Part shown: in pieces, positions 8,784-17,170 of the stretch
Layout of the letters: each line of letters opens with the position of its first letter
Numbering within the stretch: the first letter of the stretch is position 1
NCBI GenBank assembly: GCA_018433675.1
Contig: JAHDQS010000005.1
Coordinates: 176,298 to 240,297 of the forward strand
DNA length: 64,000 nucleotides
Reading direction: 5' to 3'
From: Clostridia bacterium
GTDB lineage: Bacteria; Bacillota; Peptococcia; DRI-13; SM3-B62
The notes under the pieces: model-generated
Database searches by the model: none
What the model saw: the letters and a program-made list of their open reading frames with translations, nothing else
Told to the model about the DNA's origin: nothing
Made by a program: the position numbers and the translations under genes

Positions 8784-9248
8784 ATGCCAAAAGTATATGA
8801 AGGCTACCTAAAGGGTGATCACTTAAAAATCGGTATCGTTGTCAGCAGGTTTAATGAGTTTATCACTTCAAAGCTTTTAAGCGGTGCTCTCGATACTCTC
8901 TATCGGCACGGCGTCAAGGACGAGAATATTGAAGTGGCTTGGACTCCGGGCGCTTTCGAAATACCGCTGACCGCAAAACACATGGCGGGGAAAGAATATG
9001 ACGCCGTAATTTGTTTAGGCGCGGTAATCAGAGGAACAACCCCTCATTTTGACTACGTAGCGTCAGAAGTTTCAAAAGGGGTAGCGCAGGTTTCCTTAGC
9101 AAGCCAAACTCCGGTTATCTTCGGTGTCCTGACCACCGACACTATTGAACAAGCTATCGAGAGAGCAGGCACCAAAGCCGGCAATAAAGGTAGTGAAGCA
9201 GCTCTGTCGGCAATAGAAATGGCAGATCTGATTAAAAATCTACGTTAA
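8784..9248 (+). CDS. ribH: 6,7-dimethyl-8-ribityllumazine synthase
   Basis: A 154-residue lumazine synthase, which condenses the ribBA and ribD products and forms icosahedral or pentameric shells. Family motifs are [43 protein letters not shown] (with the catalytic histidine) and [16 protein letters not shown]. Start ATG follows AAGGAGG. It is the last riboflavin gene; pckA begins 32 bp later with no terminator between them, so read-through into pckA is possible. Confidence 0.97.
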   Translation: MPKVYEGYLKGDHLKIGIVVSRFNEFITSKLLSGALDTLYRHGVKDENIEVAWTPGAFEIPLTAKHMAGKEYDAVICLGAVIRGTTPHFDYVASEVSKGVAQVSLASQTPVIFGVLTTDTIEQAIERAGTKAGNKGSEAALSAIEMADLIKNLR

Positions 9249-9280
9249 TACAATCATTTTCATCCTCTGGAGGTATCGTC

Positions 9281-10861
9281 ATGCATTCAACAAAACAAAC
9301 AAATCTTTCAAAAATAATTGGCAAATGCCGTGCCAATTGTAATTGTCCCACGCCACAACTGATAGAGTTCTCCCTCTGTCACGGCGAAGGTTCCCTCACC
9401 TCAACGGGAGCACTAAGCGTTACTACCGGAAAATACACCGGGCGTTCCCCTAACGACAAATTCTTTTTACGTGAATCAAAATACTCCCAGGATATTAATT
9501 GGGGAGACATTAACCAGGCAATGAGGAGAGAACATTTTGATCAACTATTCGACGATGTTTTAAAGTATCTTGACGGCAGAGAGATATATGTTTTCGACGG
9601 TTACGCAGGTGCCGATCCTAATTACAGGCTAAACCTGCGCGTAATCAATGAATTGGCTTGGCAAAATCTTTTTGCGCACCAGCTTTTAGTTAGACCTACA
9701 AACGCCGAACTCGCCGACTTTTCGTGTGATTACCATATTATTTGCGTTCCTGAATTCAAAGCCGAACCACAAAAACACGGGACAAACTCAGAAGCGGTGA
9801 TTGCTGTCAACCTGGACGAAAAAATAATTATTGTCGGCGGCACCTCTTATGCAGGGGAAATAAAAAAAGCAATTTTTACACTGATTAATTTCGTCCTACC
9901 CAAAAGCAAAATTTTATCAATGCATTGCTCAGCTAATGTTGGCCGGACAAAAGACGATGTTGCTTTGTTTTTTGGCCTCTCCGGCACCGGAAAAACCACG
10001 CTTTCGGCTGACCCGGACAGACGCTTAATCGGGGACGACGAACATGGCTGGTCACAAGACGGTATCTTTAATATCGAAGGCGGCTGCTATGCTAAATGTA
10101 TCGGACTTGATCCGGATGACGAACCACAGATATGGAATGCCATCCGCTTCGGCAGTGTCGTGGAAAACGTTATTGTGAATGAAACCACCCGCATACCTGA
10201 TTTTTCTGCCAATGACCTTACCGAGAATACACGTTCAGCCTATCCGATAGAATATATCCCTGACTCTGTTATTCCCGGAACTGCGGGACATCCCGGAAAT
10301 ATTTTTTTCTTGACAGCGGATGCCTTCGGTGTCTTGCCTCCTCTGGCAAAACTTAATAACGAACAGGCCATGTATCATTTCCTTTCCGGCTACACGAGCA
10401 AATTAGCCGGGACAGAAAGAGGAATAATAGAACCGGAGGCAACATTTTCCGAGTGTTTCGGTGCCCCCTTCCTTCCCCTTCCGCCACTTGTCTATGCAAA
10501 CATGTTGGGGGAAAGAATAAACAAGCATCGGAGTAAAGTATATCTGATTAATACAGGCTGGACAGGGGGACCCTACGGCGTCGGTCATCGCTTCAAGCTT
10601 GCCCACACTAGGGCTTTGATCAAGGCAGCCTTACAAGGTCAGTTAGATGACATACCCTGCCGCAAGGATCCTGTTTTCGGTTTTGATGTACCGCTGATGT
10701 GTCCGGGAGTTCCTGAGAGCATTCTGACGCCGCGGCAAACATGGCAAAACCCTGATGATTATGACAAACAATCCCACCGACTGGCCCTATCTTTTAAAGA
10801 GAATTTTAAGAAGTTCCATAAAATGTCGGCAAATATTCTCACCGCCTCTCCTGCGGTTTAG
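9281..10861 (+). CDS. pckA: Phosphoenolpyruvate carboxykinase (ATP)
   Basis: A 526-residue ATP-dependent PEPCK, interconverting oxaloacetate + ATP with PEP + CO2 + ADP. Visible sites: the P-loop GLSGTGKTTLS (about residue 235), the metal/phosphate motif IGDDEHGW, substrate-binding TGRSPNDKF, and the C-terminal INTGWTGGPYGVG. The N-terminus carries an unusual short cysteine-rich patch (CRANCNC) before the conserved core. Start ATG follows TGGAGG. In an anaerobe it may run in either direction between C3 and C4 acids, complementing malic enzyme and fumarase at 44-47 kb. Confidence 0.96.
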   Translation: MHSTKQTNLSKIIGKCRANCNCPTPQLIEFSLCHGEGSLTSTGALSVTTGKYTGRSPNDKFFLRESKYSQDINWGDINQAMRREHFDQLFDDVLKYLDGREIYVFDGYAGADPNYRLNLRVINELAWQNLFAHQLLVRPTNAELADFSCDYHIICVPEFKAEPQKHGTNSEAVIAVNLDEKIIIVGGTSYAGEIKKAIFTLINFVLPKSKILSMHCSANVGRTKDDVALFFGLSGTGKTTLSADPDRRLIGDDEHGWSQDGIFNIEGGCYAKCIGLDPDDEPQIWNAIRFGSVVENVIVNETTRIPDFSANDLTENTRSAYPIEYIPDSVIPGTAGHPGNIFFLTADAFGVLPPLAKLNNEQAMYHFLSGYTSKLAGTERGIIEPEATFSECFGAPFLPLPPLVYANMLGERINKHRSKVYLINTGWTGGPYGVGHRFKLAHTRALIKAALQGQLDDIPCRKDPVFGFDVPLMCPGVPESILTPRQTWQNPDDYDKQSHRLALSFKENFKKFHKMSANILTASPAV

Positions 10862-10873
10862 TGTTACTACCAC

Positions 10874-10902
10874 TTGACACAGTTAAAATGCCATGCTAAG
10901 AT
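10874..10902 (+). promoter_or_regulatory. Sigma-A promoter of tRNA-Leu
   Basis: A perfect TTGACA (10874-10879), 17-bp spacer and TAAGAT (10897-10902), 30 bp before the mature tRNA 5' end. Confidence 0.85.
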
Positions 10903-10932
10903 ATTTCTTGCATGAGTTTTCCCTCAATAAAC

Positions 10933-11017
10933 GCGGAAGTGCTGGAATTGGCAGACAGGCACGTTTGAGGGGCGTGTGTCGCAAGGCGTACGGGTTCAAG
11001 TCCCGTCTTCCGCACCA
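10933..11017 (+). tRNA. tRNA-Leu (anticodon GAG)
   Basis: The acceptor stem GCGGAAG/CTTCCGC closes an 81-nt core with encoded ACCA end. The anticodon stem CACGT/GCGTG encloses loop TTGAGGG, anticodon GAG at 10967-10969. A long variable arm (GTGTCGCAAGGCGTAC region) and the T-loop GGTTCAAGTCC identify a class II leucine tRNA. Confidence 0.97.
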
Positions 11018-11031
11018 TATTTGTTGATAGA

Positions 11032-11056
11032 GCCGCAAGGATTTGCGGCTTTTTTT
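11032..11056 (+). terminator. Intrinsic terminator of tRNA-Leu
   Basis: GCCGCAA (11032-11038), loop GGAT, TTGCGGC (11043-11049), then seven T. Confidence 0.92.
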
Positions 11057-11067
11057 ATGTCAATAAA

Positions 11068-11178
11068 CTGAAAACCCAAGCAAAGGACGAAACATTTACC
11101 CTGCAGTTATATAGCAAGAGCATGAAAGACGGTTCCAAAATGTTTGTTGTTGACATTCCCTTATCCCGAACCCATTAA
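11068..11178 (+). other. Possible 3' gene remnant next to tRNA-Leu
   Basis: An open frame of 36 codons ends in TAA (11176-11178) and reads like a protein C-terminus (TLQLYSKSMKDGSKMFVVD). It has no start codon, no ribosome binding site and begins directly behind the tRNA terminator. It could be the tail of an element once integrated at the tRNA, or chance. Nothing else is seen between the terminator and 11198. Confidence 0.2.
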
Positions 11179-11197
11179 TCCCCCTAAGCTTTCTAAA

Positions 11198-11518
11198 TTA
11201 TTCAATCCTCACAGCTGTTCCTGAGGCTGTAACCATCAGCATACTTCCGCCTTGTCCCAACACTTCGTAATCAATATCAACTCCCACAACAGCGTTTCCC
11301 CCGGCCATTTCCGCCCTTTTTCCCATCTCCTTCAGCGCCTCTTCACGGGCCTGGATCAATTCATTTTCATACGAGCCGGACCGTCCGCCAAAAAAGTTGG
11401 TTAGCCCGGCGGCAAAATCCTTAACAAAATTCACACCTGAAATTACTTCCCCGAACACAATTCCTTTGTACTCAATAATCTTCCTGCCTTCAATTACCGG
11501 AGTTGTTGTAATTATCAT
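11198..11518 (-). CDS. YbjQ/UPF0145 family protein
   Basis: A 106-residue protein of the YbjQ family (heavy-metal-binding-type fold, function not established). The family signature is clear: [21 protein letters not shown] at the start, then ARE(E)ALKEM and [17 protein letters not shown]. Homologues form pentamers; a metal role has been proposed for some but not shown here, and the protein has no cysteine. Start ATG follows AAGGAGG. It is the last gene on this strand after a strong terminator, so it is transcribed separately from the glycyl-radical locus. Confidence 0.88.
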   Translation of the reverse strand: MIITTTPVIEGRKIIEYKGIVFGEVISGVNFVKDFAAGLTNFFGGRSGSYENELIQAREEALKEMGKRAEMAGGNAVVGVDIDYEVLGQGGSMLMVTASGTAVRIE

Positions 11519-11620
11519 TTCCCTTCCTCCTTGTTTTCTTATGAAACCATTAACTACATTTTACCATGATATTATCTATATACCTATCTAATATCAAAAT
11601 AGCATCTCATATCAGAATCC

Positions 11621-11667
11621 AAAAAACGTCTTCAATAAGATGCCCCATCTTATTGAAGACGTTTTTT
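11621..11667 (-). terminator. Very strong bidirectional terminator at end of glycyl-radical operon
   Basis: A perfect 22-bp stem (11621-11642 with 11646-11667), 3-nt loop and six A/T at each end, so it can act on both strands. It starts 17 bp after the activase stop codon. Confidence 0.93.
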
Positions 11668-11683
11668 TCTTATTATTATCTTC

Positions 11684-12601
11684 TTATCCCCCAATCTGAC
11701 ACCGGAGGTTATAGCCCTCGAATATCCCCTTAAATTCCTCCATAGCTTCCTGCGAGGGAGGCTTAACATCCCCTATCATATATTCCCTCTGCATACGTTC
11801 ATACTTTGACACGCCTATCACCTCATAAGGAAGCAAATGCACCTCCTTGACTGCTCCTAATTCTTCAGCGATAAAGCGGGCTGCCGCTTTGAGATCATCT
11901 AATTCATCGTTGCACCCAGGTATGATCGGCATTCTTATAATCATTTTTTTACCGCCAGCAGCCAACTTTTTTGCGTTTTCCAAAATAAGTTTGTTGCTGA
12001 CCCCAGTCATCTTGCGATGTTTTTCCGCATCCATCTCCTTAAGATCAAAGAAAAACATGTCAATATATTCCATTGATTTCTCTATATTATCCCAGCAAGT
12101 AAAGCCACACGTCTCAACCGCTGTATTTATACCTTCTTCCTTGCATTTTTTCAGGATCGCCCTTGTAAACTCCGGCTGCATAAACGGCTCTCCTCCGGAA
12201 ACAGTAACACCGCCTCCCGATTTATCATAAAAGGGTCTGTCCTTCTCTATTTCTTTCATCACTTCCGAGACTTCCATCAATTTACCTATACTTGTCATAG
12301 CACCGGTTGGGCATACGTTCACGCATTTTCCACAACTGTTACATAGCTCACGTTTGAAACTGTTAATACCATCCTCTGTCTTAAGACACCCGGGTATAGG
12401 ACATACCTGCACGCACTGTTTGCAATTAATACACTTCTCCCGATAAAAAATGATTTCCGGTCCCGGCGATTGTGATTCGGGATTAAAACACCACCAGCAT
12501 CTCAAGGGACATCCTTTAAGAAATATTAACGTGCGGATTCCCGGCCCGTCATGAAGCGAATATCTTTGTATCTTGAATACTACTCCTTTTTCCTCGTTCA
12601 T
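11684..12601 (-). CDS. Glycyl-radical enzyme activase (radical SAM)
   Basis: A 305-residue radical SAM protein that installs the glycyl radical on the enzyme encoded just upstream. The SAM cluster motif is C31-x3-C35-x2-C38 in KGCPLRCWWC, preceded by SLHDGPGIRT. An inserted ferredoxin-like domain carries two more [4Fe-4S] motifs (CINCKQCVQVCP and CNSCGKCVNVCP), the layout of activases for glycerol dehydratase-type enzymes rather than pyruvate formate-lyase. GGE (VSGGEPFMQP) is present. I chose the ATG at 12601 with GGGGGA 6 nt upstream; 12637 has no such site. Last gene of the operon. Confidence 0.95.
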   Translation of the reverse strand: MNEEKGVVFKIQRYSLHDGPGIRTLIFLKGCPLRCWWCFNPESQSPGPEIIFYREKCINCKQCVQVCPIPGCLKTEDGINSFKRELCNSCGKCVNVCPTGAMTSIGKLMEVSEVMKEIEKDRPFYDKSGGGVTVSGGEPFMQPEFTRAILKKCKEEGINTAVETCGFTCWDNIEKSMEYIDMFFFDLKEMDAEKHRKMTGVSNKLILENAKKLAAGGKKMIIRMPIIPGCNDELDDLKAAARFIAEELGAVKEVHLLPYEVIGVSKYERMQREYMIGDVKPPSQEAMEEFKGIFEGYNLRCQIGG

Positions 12602-12637
12602 TCCAAGTCCCCCATTAACGTTGCAAGCACATATCAA

Positions 12638-15010
12638 TTAAGAAAGACCATGCTCTGTCCTGGCGATTAAGGCATCCTGACATGGTTTGCCTAACTCCAC
12701 AAAAAACGCTGCATATCCGGCAACCTTGACCATCAGACCGGAATAATCCTCCGGATTTTGTTGAGCCTTCTTTAAAGTTTCAGCCGAGACCACATTAAAG
12801 CCAAGGTTAGTTCCTCCTAATTCAAAATACGTATCGACCATATCGACAAACCGTCTGATTTTATCTGCTCCCTGTAGTTCAGTGGGAGTTATATGGCGAT
12901 TAAGAACAGTACCACAAGATGCCCTGCGCTGATCCAGTTTCGCAGCCGACTTCAAAGAGGCCGTCAAGCCGTTAACATCTTTGCCCGAATTGGGAGTAAT
13001 GGAGTCGGAAAGCTCTTCTTTTGCTTTTCGACCGTCGGCAGAAGCAGCAGTACCCAACCCCAGATTGAAATTAGCCGTTACCGACCAAAAACCTGCCCGG
13101 AACTTGCCGTTCTCCCGACTGATCCTATACTTAGCAAACTCATCACAAAACAGCACTGAAATTTCCCTTGCCATATCATCTACTTCATCATAATCGTTAC
13201 CGTATCGATACGGATAATTGAGAAGCCGTGCCCTCAAGACTTCAGCCCCTTTGAAATTACTATCTAAAGCCTCGACCAATTCCCTTAAAGAAAACGTTCT
13301 TTCTTCAAACACCTTTTTCTTGATAATTGAAAGGGAATCAACAGCCGTCGCAATACCCACCATCAAGGGACTGGTAAAATTATATCGCGCCCCTCCCTGG
13401 CTCACATCCTTGCCCTTCTTGATGCAATCATCAGTAAGAATGGAAACAGAAGGTTGCGGCATCACCTTAGCGTGTACGTTATCTATCAGATTACTCCAAA
13501 TGACATGAAGCCTGACGGCATGTCGAAAGTGTTTTTTAAATAGCTCCATGAATTCCTCAAATGATTCTATCTCTTCAACGGGTTTAGTATTCAGACTGAT
13601 TTGACGGTCTGTGAGAGCGCATTTACCCTGGTGCAGCACAGCTTCGATTACTTTAGGCACATTGAACCACCCGCCGGGAGACCTGACCCAACACTGAGGC
13701 GTAGAGTATTCCACACAGCCCGTCGGCGTATAGTCCCGAGCCTCCTCTAATGGTAAGCCATCGTTCATTAAAGACTCTATCACAATTTCATCATTAAATA
13801 TTTGTGGTAAGCCCAGACCCAGCCTGATTACCTCTGCTGTTCTTTCCTTAAACTTATAGGAGCTGCCCTTATGTAGCCTTACACTGAAATCCGGCTGGTA
13901 CAGCTCCACAATCTCGTGGGCATCCAAACACATATACGACAATTCGTTAGTAGCGTCTCGTCCATCCCTTGTCATGCCGCCTACCGTAAGATGCTGGCCA
14001 AAGGGATGCCCTCCATGAAAATACACCATTTCAGAGTCATCGACGTGCATAATCTCATTAGTCTTGCACCAAAAGCAGTTTATGATCTCTTGGACTTCTT
14101 GAACAGTAATTTTACCCTCTTCAATATCCTTTTTGTAATAGGGATACATGTATTGGTCAAATCTCCCAAAGCTCATGGAATAAGCATTGGTTTCGATAAC
14201 ATTAATGATATGGGCCAAATAAACTGATTGAACAGCTTCATAAAATGAACCGGCCGGATTTGCAGGCACCTTGCGGCACATTGCGGAGATCTTTTCCAAT
14301 TCACGTTTTCTTTCTTGATCCGCCTCTTTTTCAGCCAATTCCAAGGCCAACCCGGCATAACGTTCAGCGAAGGCTATGCCGGCATCACATACTATCCTTG
14401 CCGCCTCTAGAAACTCTACCTTTGCCAATTCTTTCGGATCTGTTAGATCCATTTTATCGAGCTTATTCTGTATTTCTTCCTTCAGACCATGATAGCCCTT
14501 TTGCAAAAGCTTCTCATAATCCAAGACACAATGTCCCACGGCATTCTTCTCTAACGAAACGGAAAACAAGGAAGACTTTCTCGCCTTCAAAATGTCATCT
14601 GGGAAAACAGCATATACCTTGTCAACAAGAGTCTTTCCTTTCCAATATTGAGCAAGTTCTTTTAATTGAGGTCTGATTTGCTGTGGTATTTTTAAAGGAT
14701 TGACACTTCTGACTTCCATGCGGGCCATTTCTTCTTCATCATCCATCCAACCAACCAGATTTTCCGGATAGACCGGCGGACAACGCAGAGACTCTCCCTG
14801 ATTTCCTACTAATAAGTCACCATCGTTTATGAAAATAGTCATATTCCGCAATAATTTATCTAAAACCTTTGCCCTTTTTATCAGAATAGGATCAGCTTCA
14901 AACTCTTGATAAGCCTCCGTAACCAAAGTAGCTCTCTCTATGCTCACAACGGGTTCGTTTTCGATGATAGCTTTCCTTAATCTTTCTATCCTTTCACTCC
15001 TTGTTAACAC
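12638..15010 (-). CDS. Glycyl-radical enzyme (diol dehydratase/lyase type, substrate unknown)
   Basis: A 790-residue glycyl-radical enzyme. The catalytic cysteine is Cys432 in TPTGCVEYSTPQ with the GCVE motif shared by dehydratases, choline TMA-lyase, isethionate and dihydroxypropanesulfonate lyases and aryl decarboxylases; those I recall carry P, S or T after the glutamate, whereas this has Y. The radical glycine is about residue 765 in VKVAGYAAFFVE, and it ends RTEHGL. Pyruvate formate-lyase is excluded because it uses a Cys-Cys pair. Start is probably GTG 15008-15010 (spacing to AGGTGG about 5). Located between an SDR gene and its activase; substrate is unassigned. Confidence 0.93.
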   Translation of the reverse strand: MLTRSERIERLRKAIIENEPVVSIERATLVTEAYQEFEADPILIKRAKVLDKLLRNMTIFINDGDLLVGNQGESLRCPPVYPENLVGWMDDEEEMARMEVRSVNPLKIPQQIRPQLKELAQYWKGKTLVDKVYAVFPDDILKARKSSLFSVSLEKNAVGHCVLDYEKLLQKGYHGLKEEIQNKLDKMDLTDPKELAKVEFLEAARIVCDAGIAFAERYAGLALELAEKEADQERKRELEKISAMCRKVPANPAGSFYEAVQSVYLAHIINVIETNAYSMSFGRFDQYMYPYYKKDIEEGKITVQEVQEIINCFWCKTNEIMHVDDSEMVYFHGGHPFGQHLTVGGMTRDGRDATNELSYMCLDAHEIVELYQPDFSVRLHKGSSYKFKERTAEVIRLGLGLPQIFNDEIVIESLMNDGLPLEEARDYTPTGCVEYSTPQCWVRSPGGWFNVPKVIEAVLHQGKCALTDRQISLNTKPVEEIESFEEFMELFKKHFRHAVRLHVIWSNLIDNVHAKVMPQPSVSILTDDCIKKGKDVSQGGARYNFTSPLMVGIATAVDSLSIIKKKVFEERTFSLRELVEALDSNFKGAEVLRARLLNYPYRYGNDYDEVDDMAREISVLFCDEFAKYRISRENGKFRAGFWSVTANFNLGLGTAASADGRKAKEELSDSITPNSGKDVNGLTASLKSAAKLDQRRASCGTVLNRHITPTELQGADKIRRFVDMVDTYFELGGTNLGFNVVSAETLKKAQQNPEDYSGLMVKVAGYAAFFVELGKPCQDALIARTEHGLS

Positions 15011-15042
15011 AGCAACCACCTCACCTCAAAATCTTTTCGCAT

Positions 15043-15813
15043 CTAAACAGCAAACGCAGTCAACCCTCCATCAACCATCAAGGTATGACCTGATATATAC
15101 CCGGACAAATCTGAGGCTAGAAAAAGAACAGCCCCTACAACATCTTCAGGCTCGCCCAGTCTTTTGGCGGGGGTTCTAAACATTATGGTATCAAGAAACT
15201 CCTTATTTTCTATGGCCTTTGATATCAATTCGGTTTTGATGTAAGCGGGACCAACTGCATTTACTTGAATATTAAAGGGCGCCCATTCACACCCCAGAAC
15301 TTGGGTCATAGAAACCACACCGCCCTTGCTGGCACAATACGGCAAAGATCTTGTAATGCCTAGCTTGCCGCCTATTGAAGCCATACTAACGATTTTGCCA
15401 TAACCCTGTTCTTTCATGATTTTCTTAAATACAGCAGTGTTCATAAAAACATATGACTTAATATTTGTTTCCATTATACGTTCCCAGTCCTCAACGGAAA
15501 TTTCTTCCGAAGGCATCCTTTTAGTTACACCGGCGTTATTTACCAAAACATCTAATTTGCCGTATTTTGTTTTGATTTCATCAACCGTTTTATTAATAGC
15601 ATCAACATCTGTTAAATCGGCAGCAATTACATGTGCTTTTCCTCCTGATGCTGCGATAACGCCGGCAGTTTCTTCGAGCTTCTCCCTAGAACGGCTTATT
15701 AGTATTACCTCTGCCCCCAAGGATGAAAAACCTAAGGAAATGGCTCGACCTATCCCTCTACTGGCACCCGTCACAGCAACAACCTTTCCGTTAAAATCTA
15801 AACTGTATCCCAT
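15043..15813 (-). CDS. SDR family oxidoreductase
   Basis: A 256-residue classical short-chain dehydrogenase. The NAD(P) motif is TGASRGIG, followed by NNAGVT, and the active site tetrad by S (SMASIGG) and Y-x3-K (YCASKGG). An arginine after the second beta strand (SRSREKLEE) may favour NADP. It ends GYISGHTLMVDGG, as FabG/gluconate dehydrogenase-type members do. Start ATG at 15811-15813 follows GGGGGG. It lies in the TRAP/glycyl-radical operon, so it likely oxidises or reduces the transported compound or the glycyl-radical product; substrate unknown. Confidence 0.92.
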   Translation of the reverse strand: MGYSLDFNGKVVAVTGASRGIGRAISLGFSSLGAEVILISRSREKLEETAGVIAASGGKAHVIAADLTDVDAINKTVDEIKTKYGKLDVLVNNAGVTKRMPSEEISVEDWERIMETNIKSYVFMNTAVFKKIMKEQGYGKIVSMASIGGKLGITRSLPYCASKGGVVSMTQVLGCEWAPFNIQVNAVGPAYIKTELISKAIENKEFLDTIMFRTPAKRLGEPEDVVGAVLFLASDLSGYISGHTLMVDGGLTAFAV

Positions 15814-15839
15814 AAATACCCCCCATTCTATCTGCAATT

Positions 15840-16373
15840 TTAAAGTAATTCATAGTTTTTTAAAGAGACCCCATTGTCAAGAAGGATCTCTGCCACCCAC
15901 ACCGTAGCATCGCCAACGACCCCGGAGCATTTTTCCGAATATCCACCGGCTTTAATGAACATTTCCTTTTCTTCCGGGATCCTCAAATTATAGGCACGTC
16001 CCATAACCGCCTTTTGTATTTCCTTACATGTGTAACCGTCGTATTTCTGAATAAATTTTTCCCTCAATTCTCTCGATAGCTTGCCTGCCCTATATCCAAA
16101 AACATCGTTCTCTTTTTCCTCAATAGGCCTTCCAAAAAAATTACTGATGACCATACTGCCACAGCAAAGGGTCCCGCATAATCCTTCACAAGTAGCGGCA
16201 AATCCTCCCCCAAGGGCTGATGCTGATTTGAAGATGGACTCATCAATCTCAAAATACTCAATCAGAGGGTAAATAGTACATTGTCCGCATCCCGGCCATT
16301 TGCTTTCACACAAAAATCCTTTTTCCCTTATTCTTTGCAGCAATTCATCTCTGTTGATCCGGCGATTTGTCAT
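15840..16373 (-). CDS. C_GCAxxG_C_C family redox-type protein
   Basis: A 177-residue cysteine-rich protein. The pattern CGQCTIYPLIEYF, then ALGGGFAATCEGLCGTLCCGSMV, matches the C_GCAxxG_C_C family, with a further cysteine near the C-terminus (YSEKCSGVV). The family is widespread in anaerobes and thought to be a redox or metal-binding partner of oxidoreductases; no activity is established. Start ATG at 16371-16373 behind AAAGGGTGGG. Its place between two SDR genes in a glycyl-radical operon suggests an electron-transfer or activase-reducing role; that is inference. Confidence 0.75.
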   Translation of the reverse strand: MTNRRINRDELLQRIREKGFLCESKWPGCGQCTIYPLIEYFEIDESIFKSASALGGGFAATCEGLCGTLCCGSMVISNFFGRPIEEKENDVFGYRAGKLSRELREKFIQKYDGYTCKEIQKAVMGRAYNLRIPEEKEMFIKAGGYSEKCSGVVGDATVWVAEILLDNGVSLKNYELL

Positions 16374-16394
16374 TATGTGTCCCACCCTTTCGTA

Positions 16395-17150
16395 TTATTC
16401 CATTAACTGTCCGCCATTTACATCAAATACAGTTCCTGTAATCCAATTTGAGGCATCTGAAGAAAGATAGAGAACAGCTTCAGCAATATCCTCGGTTGTC
16501 CCTAACCTGCCTAACGGGAACGATTCCGGTGAGATATTCAATTCCTTTGTCATTTTTGTTGCGACCGGACCCGGAGCGATACTATTGACACAAACACCGT
16601 ACGGTGCGCTATCACGAGCCATCCATTTAGCCATTCCATGTAAAGCCGCTTTAGTGGCAACATAATGAACACCTGATTTTACTCCTCCGATTTTTGCCGC
16701 TACGGAACCAAATAGAATGATTTTCCCGCCTTTTTGTTTTTTCATTATCGGCAGAACCTTGCGGCAAAACAAAAAAGCACCTGTTAAATTTACCGCAATT
16801 ACCTTATTCCACTCCTCTAAGGATATCTCTTCAAGATGCGTAGGTGTCATTATCCCGGAACAATAAACAAATATATCAATACTGCCATGCTCCTTTTTAA
16901 TACTATCTACACAAGGATTTACCTGTTCCTCTTTTGTTACATCACAGTGGAAAGTAGCAGCTTTTTTTTCTCTGTTTTCCAATTCTGTTTTAACTCTTTC
17001 TATACCATTTTTATCAATATCCACAACAATGATATTTGCCCCCTCCCGGGCAAGAACATTGCATACTGCCGAACCTATATCTCCTCCGCCGCCAACTATT
17101 ACCGCATTTTTATTTTTCAAATCAATTGGTCCGCTGTTTGACACTGCCAT
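16395..17150 (-). CDS. SDR family oxidoreductase (second)
   Basis: A 251-residue short-chain dehydrogenase only distantly like the one at 15043. The cofactor motif is GGGGDIGS with an aspartate after beta-2 (VVDIDKNG), indicating NAD preference. Catalytic residues are S (LFGSVAAK) and Y-x3-K (YVATKAALHG). It ends WITGTVFDVNGGQ. Start ATG has GGAGG 9 nt before it. Two SDRs with opposite apparent cofactor preference in one operon would allow a redox-neutral epimerisation or separate steps of one pathway. Confidence 0.92.
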   Translation of the reverse strand: MAVSNSGPIDLKNKNAVIVGGGGDIGSAVCNVLAREGANIIVVDIDKNGIERVKTELENREKKAATFHCDVTKEEQVNPCVDSIKKEHGSIDIFVYCSGIMTPTHLEEISLEEWNKVIAVNLTGAFLFCRKVLPIMKKQKGGKIILFGSVAAKIGGVKSGVHYVATKAALHGMAKWMARDSAPYGVCVNSIAPGPVATKMTKELNISPESFPLGRLGTTEDIAEAVLYLSSDASNWITGTVFDVNGGQLME

Positions 17151-17170
17151 ATTAACGACCTCCTATCTCT

